Assembly: GCA_012522505.1 (NCBI GenBank)
Contig: JAAYKJ010000271.1
Coordinates: forward strand, 1-53,999
DNA length: 53,999 bases
Direction of reading: 5' to 3'
Source: Clostridiaceae bacterium
Lineage (GTDB): Bacteria; Bacillota; Clostridia; DSM-8532
The number at the start of each line of letters is the position of its first letter. Positions within the stretch are counted from its first letter, which is position 1. This document shows, one piece after another, positions 1 through 8,301 of the stretch. A program made the translations under genes and the position numbers. The notes beneath the pieces were generated by a model. The model saw nothing but the letters and a program-made list of their open reading frames with translations. It had not been told where the DNA came from and did not search any database.

Positions 1-2
1 CA

Positions 3-749
3 AAGGTGCAGCTGGTTGTCAGCAACGGGCTGGAAGAAGTGGTGATTCCCGAGGATATCAAATTCGGTGATTATCTGGATGTAGAGATCCATCTGCGGGA
101 CGAATTGAAGTTGAAACCCAGAGAGGTTGCAGAATACAATGATGAAGTGGCTCAAGGACGGGTTATCCGCACCGATCCCGAAATGGGAACAAAGGTACGG
201 GTCGGCTCGGAGGTTGTAATTTATAAAAGCCTGGGCCCCAATTTCAAGGATGTGTCGGTTCCCGACCTAACCAATTATTCTCTGGAAGAGGCAAGACACA
301 AGCTTTTGGCCTCTAATCTGAGCATCGGAAGAATCTTTCCGGAAGGTCGTGAAGGCTACAAAGGAACGATCATTAACCAAGAACCAAAAGCCGGAGAGAC
401 CGTGAAGGAACTGTCTCCTGTCAATATTTATTTCAGTGAAGACGAACCCCCTGCTGATGGTGACGGCATAGGAAATAATCCCGTTACTTCCGGGGACAGC
501 CAGGTTACTGAATCTATTGAGCTTCCCAAAGGGGTTCAATTTGGAGAAACCATTCAACTAATGGTTCTTGCATATCCGGGAAAAACAGGTGAAGAGATGC
601 TGTTAACCAATACCCGGGTCGAAAAATCCAAATTCCTGAATGGGCGTTATGGTGTACTGGTTCCAGTTTCCCCGGGATATGTGACCACACTGAAGGTATA
701 TATGGATGGTAATTTGCAATATCAGAAGGATGTCGTAGGTAGGCAGTAA
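3..749 (+). CDS. Serine/threonine protein kinase, C-terminal PASTA part (5' end outside window)
   Basis: This is the C-terminal end of a PrkC/Stk1-type membrane kinase; its kinase domain, membrane segment and start lie off the left edge. The visible part holds PASTA-type repeats that in this family sit outside the cell and bind peptidoglycan fragments. One repeat runs through VIRTDPEMGTKVRVGSEVVI, the next starts VSVPDLTNYSLEEARHKL and reaches VNIYFSED. A Ser/Thr/Pro-rich linker and a beta-rich tail of about 80 residues follow. A kinase directly upstream of rsgA, rpe and thiN is the standard Firmicute arrangement, and RsgA is a known PrkC substrate in Bacillus. The stop lies 19 bases before the rsgA start. 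Confidence 0.88.
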   Translation, partial: KVQLVVSNGLEEVVIPEDIKFGDYLDVEIHLRDELKLKPREVAEYNDEVAQGRVIRTDPEMGTKVRVGSEVVIYKSLGPNFKDVSVPDLTNYSLEEARHKLLASNLSIGRIFPEGREGYKGTIINQEPKAGETVKELSPVNIYFSEDEPPADGDGIGNNPVTSGDSQVTESIELPKGVQFGETIQLMVLAYPGKTGEEMLLTNTRVEKSKFLNGRYGVLVPVSPGYVTTLKVYMDGNLQYQKDVVGRQ

Positions 750-768
750 AGGAAATGGAGGAGTGCCT

Positions 769-1656
769 TTGCCAAGAGGTCTGATTCTCAAAGGTATAGG
801 AGGATTTTATCAGGTTGAGGGAGATACCGGCCTGTATGTATGTAAAACAAGAGGGATTTTCAGAAAGAAGGGGATTAGCCCGCTTCCGGGGGATTTTGTC
901 CATTTTTCGATAACCAATGAAAAACTCCGCGAAGGCTGGATAGAGAAGATAGAGGAAAGGAAGAATTTCTTTATCCGACCTCCAGTAGCCAATGTAAGCC
1001 AGATCGCTTTGGTGATGACAGGGGTAAGCCCCGAACCTGACTATACCCTGGTTGATAAATTGTTGGTTGCAGCTTTCCTAAATGATATACAACCCATTGT
1101 GATTATTAATAAGACGGATCTGCTCGATCGTGAAGAGCTGGCTCGGATGGAAGCTATATATAAGCCCGCCGGTCTTTTTGTTATTCCGATGAACAAGGTT
1201 ACAATGGAAGGATACAGCATTCTTCACGACAAGCTGAGGGGTTTTCGTACCGTTTTTGCCGGGCAGTCCGGTGTGGGCAAATCCACAATACTGAATATCA
1301 TCATGGATAAATGGCTTATGGAAACCAATACTGTCAGTGACAAGATTCAACGGGGGAGACACACGACCAGACATGTTCAGCTTCTTCCGCTGGATTGCAA
1401 GGGTTATGTCGTTGATACACCCGGGTTTAGTTCCTATTCCCTGGATGGTGTTGAACATGACGGGCTTGGCTGGTTGTATCCTGAATTTGAAAAATATCAA
1501 AGCGAATGCCGGTTTAATGGCTGCAGCCATATCAATGAGCCCGACTGTGCCGTAAAGAATGCTGTCGAGGCCGGCGAAATCCATCACATCCGGTATGAAG
1601 GTTACAGGAAAATATATGAGGAGTTAAAGGAAAACTATGAAAAACGCTATCGGTAG
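769..1656 (+). CDS. rsgA: Ribosome small-subunit-dependent GTPase RsgA
   Basis: RsgA is a circularly permuted GTPase that assists late maturation of the 30S subunit. An OB-fold occupies roughly residues 1-65. The permuted GTPase shows G4 NKTD before the P-loop GQSGVGKS (residues 165-172) and G3 DTPGFSS. The C-terminal zinc motif has the Cys/His pattern seen in CRFNGCSHINEPDC. Length (295 residues) is normal. I place the start at TTG 769: GGAGG at 757-761 lies 7 bases before it and the product then begins MPRG, like known RsgA proteins (MPEG). The in-frame GTG at 763 is only 1 base from the Shine-Dalgarno. The gene overlaps rpe by 20 bases. Confidence 0.95.
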   Translation: MPRGLILKGIGGFYQVEGDTGLYVCKTRGIFRKKGISPLPGDFVHFSITNEKLREGWIEKIEERKNFFIRPPVANVSQIALVMTGVSPEPDYTLVDKLLVAAFLNDIQPIVIINKTDLLDREELARMEAIYKPAGLFVIPMNKVTMEGYSILHDKLRGFRTVFAGQSGVGKSTILNIIMDKWLMETNTVSDKIQRGRHTTRHVQLLPLDCKGYVVDTPGFSSYSLDGVEHDGLGWLYPEFEKYQSECRFNGCSHINEPDCAVKNAVEAGEIHHIRYEGYRKIYEELKENYEKRYR

Positions 1657-2320
1657 TAACAGAATTATTATTGCACCATCGATTTTGTCAGCTGACTTCT
1701 CAAGATTGAAGGAAGCCCTTGATTTAATCAAGCAATCTGGCGGGGACTGGGTTCATGTTGATGTTATGGACGGGCATTTTGTACCGAATCTGACCATCGG
1801 ACCGCCTGTTGTTGAAGCACTTCGCAGGGAAACAGACCTTTTTATGGATGTTCACTTAATGATCGAAAAACCCGATCAACTGATTCCGGATTTTATACGG
1901 GCAGGCGCCGATATGATTACGGTTCACGCTGAAGCAGCCACGCATCTGAACAGAACGCTGAACTGCATACGGGAGGCTGGTGTAAAGTCGGGTGTGGCAT
2001 TGAATCCGGCCACGTCCCTTTCAGAACTGGATTATAGTTACGAGCTTTTGGACATGATCCTTTTAATGACGGTAAACCCGGGTTTCGGCGGGCAATCCTA
2101 TATTCCTGAGATGACCGGGAAAATTAGGGAGCTGCGCGGGATGATTCGTCTGAAAAACCCGGATATACTTCTTCAGATTGACGGAGGAATTAGTACTGCC
2201 AATATTGCAGAAGTAACCAGTGCCGGTGCAAACGTTATCGTAACGGGCTCTGCATTCTTTCTTGCACCCGATCCGGCAGGTTTTATCCGGGAAATGAAGG
2301 ATTTATCAGAATATCGATAA
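1637..2320 (+). CDS. rpe: Ribulose-phosphate 3-epimerase
   Basis: The enzyme interconverts D-ribulose 5-phosphate and D-xylulose 5-phosphate in the pentose phosphate pathway. It is a 227-residue TIM barrel with the family signatures APSILSADF near the N-terminus, DVHLMIEKP, and the phosphate-binding VNPGFGGQ, then QIDGGI and a terminal GSAFF segment. Metal-binding His and Asp residues appear in HVDVMDGHFVP. The ATG at 1637 lies inside the end of rsgA, so the two are probably translationally coupled. Upstream AAAGGAAAAC provides the ribosome binding site. The overlap with rsgA and nearness to thiN fit one operon. Confidence 0.96.
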   Translation: MKNAIGSNRIIIAPSILSADFSRLKEALDLIKQSGGDWVHVDVMDGHFVPNLTIGPPVVEALRRETDLFMDVHLMIEKPDQLIPDFIRAGADMITVHAEAATHLNRTLNCIREAGVKSGVALNPATSLSELDYSYELLDMILLMTVNPGFGGQSYIPEMTGKIRELRGMIRLKNPDILLQIDGGISTANIAEVTSAGANVIVTGSAFFLAPDPAGFIREMKDLSEYR

Positions 2321-2395
2321 GACAGTATTTGGTTCGGTTATGGTCAAAGACGCAAAAGTTTTTAAGCTATCAGACCACGCGTGTCGTTGAATAAA

Positions 2396-2442
2396 GCGTA
2401 AATTCACCTGTTTATCCGGATCATTTTACGCAGGGAACAGGT
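2396..2442 (+). other. Possible H-type pseudoknot in the thiN leader
   Basis: Two 7-bp complementary pairs interleave: GCGTAAA (2396-2402) with TTTACGC (2425-2431), and ACCTGTT (2406-2412) with AACAGGT (2436-2442). The order a-b-a'-b' is that of an H-type pseudoknot. It ends 16 bases before the thiN start, next to the Shine-Dalgarno. It does not contain TPP-riboswitch signatures. Whether it forms or controls thiN is inference. Confidence 0.35.
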
Positions 2443-2457
2443 ACCCGGGAGGAAATC

Positions 2458-3093
2458 ATGGATGTTTTGGTTGTGGGCAGTGGAAATATGGAATCAGTTG
2501 AGCTATTGCGGCAGACGGCTGCCCTGGCCGAGCTTTTGATATGCGTTGATGGTGGTGCCCGGTATTTCCAAAAGGCCGATATTACCCCCCATGTGTTGCT
2601 GGGGGATTTTGATTCTATTGAGCAAGACACACTCAGGGCTTATGAAACTGAAGGCGTTGAGGTTGTCAGGTTCTCCCCTCGTAAGGATTACACCGATATG
2701 GAACTGGCGCTCAATTATGCGGTAGAACACGGCGCCACCCGTATTTTCATCATGGGTGCTACCGGCTCACGCGTCGATCATTCCATTTCAAACGTACAGC
2801 TTTTGCACAAGCTGTTGGACGCAGATGTCAGAGGCATTATTCTGGATGATAAAAACAGGATATACCTGATCAAGGATAAGATCACCATTGGAAGAATGGA
2901 AGGATATAAATTATCACTGGTGCCTGCCACACCGGTAGTAGAAGGCATTGTAACAGAGGGCCTGGTTTGGCCGTTATTTAACTATACAATGAAGATGGGT
3001 GCCGGGATTGGAATAAGCAATGAGTTCAGCGAAGACAAGGCGACTGTCCGGATCGGCAGTGGCCGGATGTATGTGATTCTGTCGAAGGATTGA
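2458..3093 (+). CDS. thiN: Thiamine pyrophosphokinase
   Basis: The enzyme transfers pyrophosphate from ATP to thiamine, making TPP. The 211-residue protein has the family layout: an N-terminal catalytic domain with the acidic motifs VDGGARYF, LGDFDSI and KDYTDMELAL, then GATGSRVDH, and a C-terminal beta domain (KLSLVPATPV onward) that binds thiamine. The ATG at 2458 follows GGAGGAAATC. It is the last gene of the kinase-rsgA-rpe-thiN cluster, separated from rpe by 137 bases that hold a candidate structured leader. It converges on the minus-strand gene at 3174. Confidence 0.93.
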   Translation: MDVLVVGSGNMESVELLRQTAALAELLICVDGGARYFQKADITPHVLLGDFDSIEQDTLRAYETEGVEVVRFSPRKDYTDMELALNYAVEHGATRIFIMGATGSRVDHSISNVQLLHKLLDADVRGIILDDKNRIYLIKDKITIGRMEGYKLSLVPATPVVEGIVTEGLVWPLFNYTMKMGAGIGISNEFSEDKATVRIGSGRMYVILSKD

Positions 3094-3173
3094 ACCTTGT
3101 AACGTCAAGTGTCTTAAAATCTAATCCTTTGCGGTTTGCCCCAGAGCAAAAAACCACATAAAGAAGCTGGGCT

Positions 3174-3419
3174 TTACCACTTCTTAAGGACCGCGGGGCA
3201 ACGGGCCTTCTTTTTGGCAGCTCTTGCCATGACAAAGCAGCCGCATACCCGGCAAAGACCCTCCAGACAGTCCGAACACGCAGAGCAGATCTGCAGGCGT
3301 GTTTGATAAAGCCTTTCACCGGCTTTATCATCCGGTGAAAGGTTTTGTACATATTCCTCGATGGTCTTTTGAAAAACTTCTCTGTCCAGATCGAGACAAT
3401 TACGGCAAAAGTGCTTCAT
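3174..3419 (-). CDS. Small Cys-rich protein of the DUF6171 type
   Basis: An 81-residue protein with regularly spaced cysteines: HFCRNCLDL at the N-terminus, then CSACSDCLEGLCRVCGCF in the C-terminal half and one late Cys, a pattern expected for a small zinc-binding protein. The family resembles DUF6171 of Clostridia; its function is unknown. The ATG at 3419 overlaps the TAA of the arabinofuranosidase gene as TAATG, with GGAG a few bases upstream inside that gene, so it is probably translated by coupling. A longer reading beginning at 3440 has no ribosome binding site. No terminator was seen between this gene and convergent thiN. Confidence 0.72.
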   Translation of the reverse strand: MKHFCRNCLDLDREVFQKTIEEYVQNLSPDDKAGERLYQTRLQICSACSDCLEGLCRVCGCFVMARAAKKKARCPAVLKKW

Positions 3420-4897
3420 TATTGCTCCAACGTAAGGCAAACCACACTCTTGGCCGGTATTTCCATTGTTAAGCCTTTGCCCGTCAATGAAAAAGAATCA
3501 AATGCAGAAGGTTTGATGTTATCGGGTGCTTCAAAGGTATTGTGATCGGCCATATTTCCCGATAACAGGCGGCCTTTTCCACTCTTTGGACTAAACCCGA
3601 CAATCTCGGTATCGATCCTGCAATCCTCCTCCAGAGATAGATTGCATAGGGTAATATGGAGTTTTCCATCAGCAGATAGCGAGACCGATTCATGCAAATT
3701 GGGTACGGTGTTTCCATTGGAACCGATTGTGCTTGTTTCAATGTAGCTTTCCAAAAGAGTGGCGTCCTGGTGATCCTTGTACATGTCAAAAACATGGTAG
3801 GTTGGTGTCAGGATCATTTGATCCCCTTCTGTAAGGATGACAGACTGTAGTACATTAACCATTTGGGCGATATTGGCCATAACCACCCTATCACTGTGTT
3901 TATTGAAAATATTTAGGTTGATCCCGGCTACAAGGGCATCCCGCAGCGTATTCTGCTGATAAAGAAACCCCGGATTGGTGCCTGGCTCAACATCAAACCA
4001 GGTTCCCCACTCGTCAACAATCAGACCGATCCGATTCTTCGGATCATGGCGGTTCATGATCTCGATATGGCCAGTCACAAGCTCTTCCATTCGTAAAGTT
4101 TTGTAAAGGGTAATATACCATTCATCTTCTGAAAAACGGGTAGCACTACCCTTGTTCTCCCAGGATGGTCCCGTTACGGTATAGTAATGCAGAGTAATGG
4201 CATCCATAAACCTGCCCGCCAGACGTACAACGGTGTCGGTCCATTCGTAATCGTCGGTATTCGGGCCGCAGGCGATGCGGTAGATCTTGTTTTCCCCAAA
4301 GTTTCGCACATAGGTTTGGTATCTGCGATACATGTCCGCATAGAATTCAGGGCGCATGTTTCCACCGCAACCCCAGTTTTCATTGCCTATTCCAAAATAT
4401 TTCAGCCTGTAAGGTTTTTCATGACCGTTTTTGCTGCGCAACTCTGCCATGGGAGAGATCCCGTCAAAGGTCATATACTCAACCCAGTTCTGCATTTCTT
4501 CAACAGTTCCGCTGCCAAGGTTTCCGTTGACATAGGGTTCGCATTCCAACTGCCGGCACAGTTCCATAAATTCATCTGTTCCAAAGCTGTTATCCTCTAC
4601 AACACCACCCCAGTGCGTGTTGACCATTCTCTTTCTTTTTTCCTTCGGGCCAATCCCGTCCATCCAATGGTATTCATCGGCGAAACAACCTCCAGGCCAG
4701 CGTAATACCGGAATTTTCAGATTTCTAAGCGCTTCGGTCACATCCTTGCGCATTCCGTTGATATTCGGGATGGGTGAGTTTTCCCCCACATAGATTCCCT
4801 CATAAATGCACCGCCCCAGATGCTCTGAAAAATGCCCGTAAATCTCTTTGTTGATACGACTTTTTTTGTTGAGAGCATTGATCACATACCTTGCCAT
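3419..4897 (-). CDS. abfA: Alpha-N-arabinofuranosidase, GH51 family
   Basis: A cytoplasmic exo-acting enzyme that releases L-arabinofuranose from arabinoxylan- or arabinan-derived oligosaccharides. The 492-residue product has the GH51 signature [14 protein letters not shown], the acid/base Glu in GNEN (E173) and the nucleophile Glu in VDEWG (E296), within a TIM barrel followed by the C-terminal beta-sandwich. There is no signal peptide, which fits intracellular processing of imported sugars. ATG 4897 is preceded by GGGAGA at a 7-base distance; the alternative GTG at 4903 sits too close. It is transcribed with the small Cys-rich gene downstream. No arabinose metabolic genes are nearby. Confidence 0.95.
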   Translation of the reverse strand: MARYVINALNKKSRINKEIYGHFSEHLGRCIYEGIYVGENSPIPNINGMRKDVTEALRNLKIPVLRWPGGCFADEYHWMDGIGPKEKRKRMVNTHWGGVVEDNSFGTDEFMELCRQLECEPYVNGNLGSGTVEEMQNWVEYMTFDGISPMAELRSKNGHEKPYRLKYFGIGNENWGCGGNMRPEFYADMYRRYQTYVRNFGENKIYRIACGPNTDDYEWTDTVVRLAGRFMDAITLHYYTVTGPSWENKGSATRFSEDEWYITLYKTLRMEELVTGHIEIMNRHDPKNRIGLIVDEWGTWFDVEPGTNPGFLYQQNTLRDALVAGINLNIFNKHSDRVVMANIAQMVNVLQSVILTEGDQMILTPTYHVFDMYKDHQDATLLESYIETSTIGSNGNTVPNLHESVSLSADGKLHITLCNLSLEEDCRIDTEIVGFSPKSGKGRLLSGNMADHNTFEAPDNIKPSAFDSFSLTGKGLTMEIPAKSVVCLTLEQ

Positions 4898-5010
4898 ATA
4901 CACTTCTCCCTTTCTTCACATAATAATTCCTCAAAGTTATTGTATCATGAATGATGGATAAATCCATCCATATATAAAAATGCTTTTAAATATTACTATG
5001 TTGCATTTTT

Positions 5011-5130
5011 GTTCAAACAGTCGGCTTGCATTTCCTCGCCCGATACATCTCTAAGCTGCATCACACTGAAGTTTCCTGCTTTGCACATCTATCTCTAAGT
5101 AGATACTTCTGAACAGTAACGTGCAACGGT
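5011..5130. repeat. Dispersed intergenic repeat, copy 1 (long variant)
   Basis: The right part, from GTTTCCT (5071) through TTGCACATCTA to GAACAGTAACGTGCA, closely matches copy 3 at 29656-29760. TTGCAC (5081-5086) can pair with GTGCAA (5121-5126). The left part is more diverged. It lies between the divergent abfA and patatin genes. Confidence 0.6.
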
Positions 5131-5156
5131 TTCGCATGAAAAAAAACATCGTATCA

Positions 5157-5173
5157 TATTATACAGTATAATA
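5157..5173. promoter_or_regulatory. Perfect palindrome overlapping a -10 box upstream of the patatin gene
   Basis: TATTATAC-A-GTATAATA is a perfect 8-bp inverted repeat. Its right arm includes TATAAT (5167-5172), a good -10 element 18 bases before the patatin start codon. A repressor site is plausible but unproven; no convincing -35 was found. Confidence 0.35.
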
Positions 5174-5189
5174 AGTTCTCGAGGTTGCC

Positions 5190-6212
5190 ATGAGAAAGTT
5201 TGTAGTCCTATCCATTGATGGAGGAGGTATCCGCGGGATTATCCCATCGGTCTTTCTCGCTACTCTGAAGGATATGCTTGAGAACCAGGGTCAAATAAAA
5301 CCATTTCACAAGGTGTTCGACCTGATGGCGGGAACGTCTACAGGGGGATTGATTGCACTTGCTTTAAGTGTTCCCCTGTTCAGCAGCTCTGATGGAGAGA
5401 TTTACGACAAAGAGGGGGGAGTGATTCCTCAACAACTGCCGGATTTATACCAAACTCTTGGAGACAGTGTCTTTCCGGACAACCGCCATCGGGTGAGAAA
5501 GACCATACGCCAGATATTCACCAGCAAATACAGCTCTCAGCCGTTTTTTATGGTTCTGAAGAATATTTTTAAGAATTGCACGATAAAAAACGCATTGACA
5601 AATATTTTGGTCCCTGCCTTTGATATGGAATCCATGCAGCCCATATTCATCAAAAAGAGAACAACCGATGCCGGGGGAAATACCGATCCCGATTTTTATA
5701 TGGCAGACGCAGCGTTGGCAACTGCAGCGGTGCCCACCTATTTTCCTCCTGCATATATCGGCCACGTGAACGACACATGCACACGGTATTGCCTTGTGGA
5801 TGGCGGAATATTCTGCATCAATCCAGCCATGAGTGCTCTAACCGAAGCGCGAAAGATGTGCACGGACTGTGAATACATAATCTTATCGCTGGGTACAGGA
5901 ACTCAAATTGAAGACTACAAGTCGCAATCAATACGACGATGGGGCTTTTTTGATTGGATTGCGCCATGGCTTGGTGTTCCGTTAATATCGGCAGTTGGTG
6001 AGGGGCAAAGGATCAGTACGAACCATATGCTGAAAAAATATCCTCAGGTTACTTTGTATCGTTTTGATATTGAACTTGATAAGGGGAAGGGGCTTATCGA
6101 CGATGGCAGCAGTGAGAACCTGATATATTTACGGGAAAAAGCCGGGGAGATGATCCGGAACAACAGGGCTAAATTTGACGCATTTGCGGAGGAACTGATA
6201 AGAAAACAATAA
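5190..6212 (+). CDS. Patatin-like phospholipase / lipid acyl hydrolase
   Basis: A 340-residue patatin-domain protein, expected to hydrolyse acyl esters of phospholipids or other lipids through a Ser-Asp dyad. The oxyanion loop DGGGIRG is at residues 10-16, the nucleophile is Ser50 in GTSTGG, and the catalytic Asp is D204 in VDGG. No signal peptide or membrane segment is apparent, so it is probably cytoplasmic or peripheral. The ATG at 5190 follows GAGG at 5180-5183. It is a single-gene unit with its own candidate promoter. Physiological substrate is unknown; the family includes defence-system effectors, but no cyclase or other defence partner is adjacent. Confidence 0.9.
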   Translation: MRKFVVLSIDGGGIRGIIPSVFLATLKDMLENQGQIKPFHKVFDLMAGTSTGGLIALALSVPLFSSSDGEIYDKEGGVIPQQLPDLYQTLGDSVFPDNRHRVRKTIRQIFTSKYSSQPFFMVLKNIFKNCTIKNALTNILVPAFDMESMQPIFIKKRTTDAGGNTDPDFYMADAALATAAVPTYFPPAYIGHVNDTCTRYCLVDGGIFCINPAMSALTEARKMCTDCEYIILSLGTGTQIEDYKSQSIRRWGFFDWIAPWLGVPLISAVGEGQRISTNHMLKKYPQVTLYRFDIELDKGKGLIDDGSSENLIYLREKAGEMIRNNRAKFDAFAEELIRKQ

Positions 6213-6304
6213 GCGGTTTCAGACGTAAATCATCTTCCTTATATCGAAGCCTTTGCATATAAATTACAACAAGGGTTCAGGCCATTTCGTATCAAGAAAC
6301 ATAC

Positions 6305-7155
6305 TTATACCTGGTTGAGCATATTTTGAGACTGGAATTCCCTTGGGGAAAAACCAGTATGCTTTGAGAAGGTCCTTGAAAAATTGGAGTAATCGTTAAA
6401 ACCCGATAAAAAGCAGGCTTTGTTTGGGCTGCACCCTTCACACAAGTATTTTTTTGCCAGGGTTACTCTTTTCTGAATAATATATTGTTGTAATGGTATA
6501 CCCGTTATTTTTTTAAAGCATCTGCTGATATAGGTTCCATTATGATGGAAAACATCGGATAAAAGATCAAGTGTAATCTCTTCAGTAATGTTTTCTTCTA
6601 TGTAGGCGATAGTATTGGAGACCAGAGAGGGCATGATGTTATTGATACTGTTGTTATCCTTCTTCTCAAAAATACGGTTGACCATGATAAGAATCTGTTT
6701 AATATATGCATCTACCAGCATGCCACTTCCATATTCACATGATTCCAGCTCTTGGCTAAGGCGCTGCGCAGTAAGTGTAAATTCCACGATCTGTTGTTCA
6801 TTCAGCTTTAGAAGATGATTATTATTTTCGGTCATCTTATGGAAGCAAGCCGATAGATCGGTTTCTTCAGAAGATAGTACGTCGATGTATGAGTCCTTGA
6901 TATTAATGACAATTCTTTCATAAGAGCTCCCGCTAACGATCTCCCGCCGATGAAAATCATATGGCTTTATGAGGACAAGATTCCCATACTCCAAATGCAT
7001 CCCGACCCGTTCAATATAATAGTTAAGTCCCCATTAAGCAAAAGGAAAAGTTCATACCCGTCGTGATTATGAAAAAAATTACCACGATATGAAATGGTTT
7101 TGTGATTACAAAGAATGTTTTCGTTCAATGCATCAAGCTCTTTTTCTATATTCAT
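6305..7155 (-). pseudogene. AraC/XylS-family transcriptional regulator broken by a frameshift
   Basis: Two overlapping reading frames form one AraC-type regulator of about 283 residues. The upstream frame (from ATG 7155, after GGGGAGCGCA) encodes the start of a cupin sensor domain with HNHDGYELFLLLNGD; it then hits a stop at 6967-6969. The other frame carries on with NYYIERVGMHLEYGNLVLIK, the normal continuation of such cupins, and ends with a full two-helix-turn-helix domain (THR-to-FSPREF segment, ending 6305). The join requires one extra base near 7022-7032 in the GGGGAC run. It could be a real loss or a sequencing error. It is divergent from the sugar importer at 7354 and probably was its regulator. 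Confidence 0.8.
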
Positions 7156-7263
7156 TGCGCTCCCCTCTAAAGATAAAAAAGAAAAAAGTCGTAATTCGCA
7201 AAGAAAAAGTCAAATAACACCATTAATGCTTTGCTACCTACATATTATACTAAACATATGAAG

Positions 7264-7285
7264 TTTTCTACATTAATTTAGAAAA
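7264..7285. promoter_or_regulatory. Inverted repeat in the divergent regulator-importer region
   Basis: TTTTCTA (7264-7270) and TAGAAAA (7279-7285) form a perfect 7-bp inverted repeat in the AT-rich 198-bp region between the AraC-type gene and the importer. TATACT is seen at about 7249-7254 as a possible -10. An AraC-type operator is plausible but not demonstrated. Confidence 0.25.
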
Positions 7286-7353
7286 TTTATTTTACTATGT
7301 TTGTTTCAACTTTGAAATACCAACATTTGCAGTCAAAGTATAGGGAGGAACTA

Positions 7354-8286
7354 ATGGATAATTTAGTAATAAGAAGGCGTCTTCCGAAAAAGCTGAAACT
7401 GGTATGGAGTTGCAGAACACTCTATTTAATGCTGCTTCCAGTTATTGCATACTATGTAATATTTAAGTACATACCTATGTACGGCGTTACCATTGCTTTT
7501 AAAGACTATAACATCTTTAAGGGGGCATTTGGCAGCCCCTGGTGCGGGTTTGATGTGTTCCGGAAAATTTTCTCAAGTGAAAATTTCTGGAAGGCCATTA
7601 AAAACACATTGGTATTGAATCTATCAACCCTGATCGCATATTTTCCTCTGACCATTATCGTTTCTCTAATGCTGAACGAAGTGAGCCACAAGGGCTATAA
7701 AAAAACGACACAATCAATTTTGTATCTTCCACACTTCATCTCTTGGGTGGTTGTGGCGGGCATCGCAACGAACATGTTTTCACAGCAAGGAGGAACAATT
7801 AACCAGATGCTTAAATCCGTTGGGTTTGAACCGGTGCCTTTCCTCAGTGACAATGGGTGGTGGATATTTACCTATGTAATCTGCAATGTCTGGAAGGAGA
7901 TCGGATGGGGCACGATTATATACCTGGCTGCATTGTCCGGAGTAGATGAAACCCTGTATGAGGCAGCTTATTTGGATGGAGCCTCCAAGCTACAAAGATT
8001 GTTCTATATCACGATACCATCCATTAAATCTGTGATGGTTGTCATGCTAATCCTTCAGCTGTCCAGAATGATGACAATTGGTCTGGATGCTCCGCTTCTA
8101 CTGGGAAATGATAAGGTTATGTCGGTTTCACAGGTTATCAGCACCTATGTTTACCGTCTGGGTATTGAAAATGCAAAATACGCTGAAGCTACTGCGATCG
8201 GCCTGTTTCAGTCAATCGTTAATATTATCATATTATTGGCTGCAGATAAATTCACCAAAGCTATCGGTGAAGAAGGAATCATTTAA
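7354..8286 (+). CDS. ABC sugar transporter permease, LplB/UgpA type
   Basis: One of the two membrane subunits of a CUT1-type importer for oligosaccharides. The 310-residue protein begins with a short basic cytoplasmic stretch and about six membrane segments, the first around residues 22-45. The EAA loop that docks the ATPase is EAAYLDGASKLQRLF followed by ITIP. I chose ATG 7354 because GGGAGGA lies immediately upstream; a longer reading from 7297 lacks a ribosome binding site. The partner permease follows after 15 bases, and the binding protein after that. No ATPase gene is present, so an unlinked MsmX-type ATPase is probably shared. Confidence 0.92.
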   Translation: MDNLVIRRRLPKKLKLVWSCRTLYLMLLPVIAYYVIFKYIPMYGVTIAFKDYNIFKGAFGSPWCGFDVFRKIFSSENFWKAIKNTLVLNLSTLIAYFPLTIIVSLMLNEVSHKGYKKTTQSILYLPHFISWVVVAGIATNMFSQQGGTINQMLKSVGFEPVPFLSDNGWWIFTYVICNVWKEIGWGTIIYLAALSGVDETLYEAAYLDGASKLQRLFYITIPSIKSVMVVMLILQLSRMMTIGLDAPLLLGNDKVMSVSQVISTYVYRLGIENAKYAEATAIGLFQSIVNIIILLAADKFTKAIGEEGII

Positions 8287-8301
8287 GGGGGAACATGAGA
8301 G

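Noticed and set aside
1078-1587. Long open frame on the minus strand inside rsgA
   Set aside because: It lies wholly opposite a strongly conserved gene and has no start signal or recognisable domain.
2321-2457. TPP riboswitch upstream of thiN
   Set aside because: The conserved CUGAGA-type and other THI-box motifs are absent.
5190-6212. Patatin-like protein as a CBASS or other defence-system effector
   Set aside because: No cyclase, HORMA, TRIP13 or other defence gene is adjacent, and the neighbours are an arabinofuranosidase and a regulator/importer.
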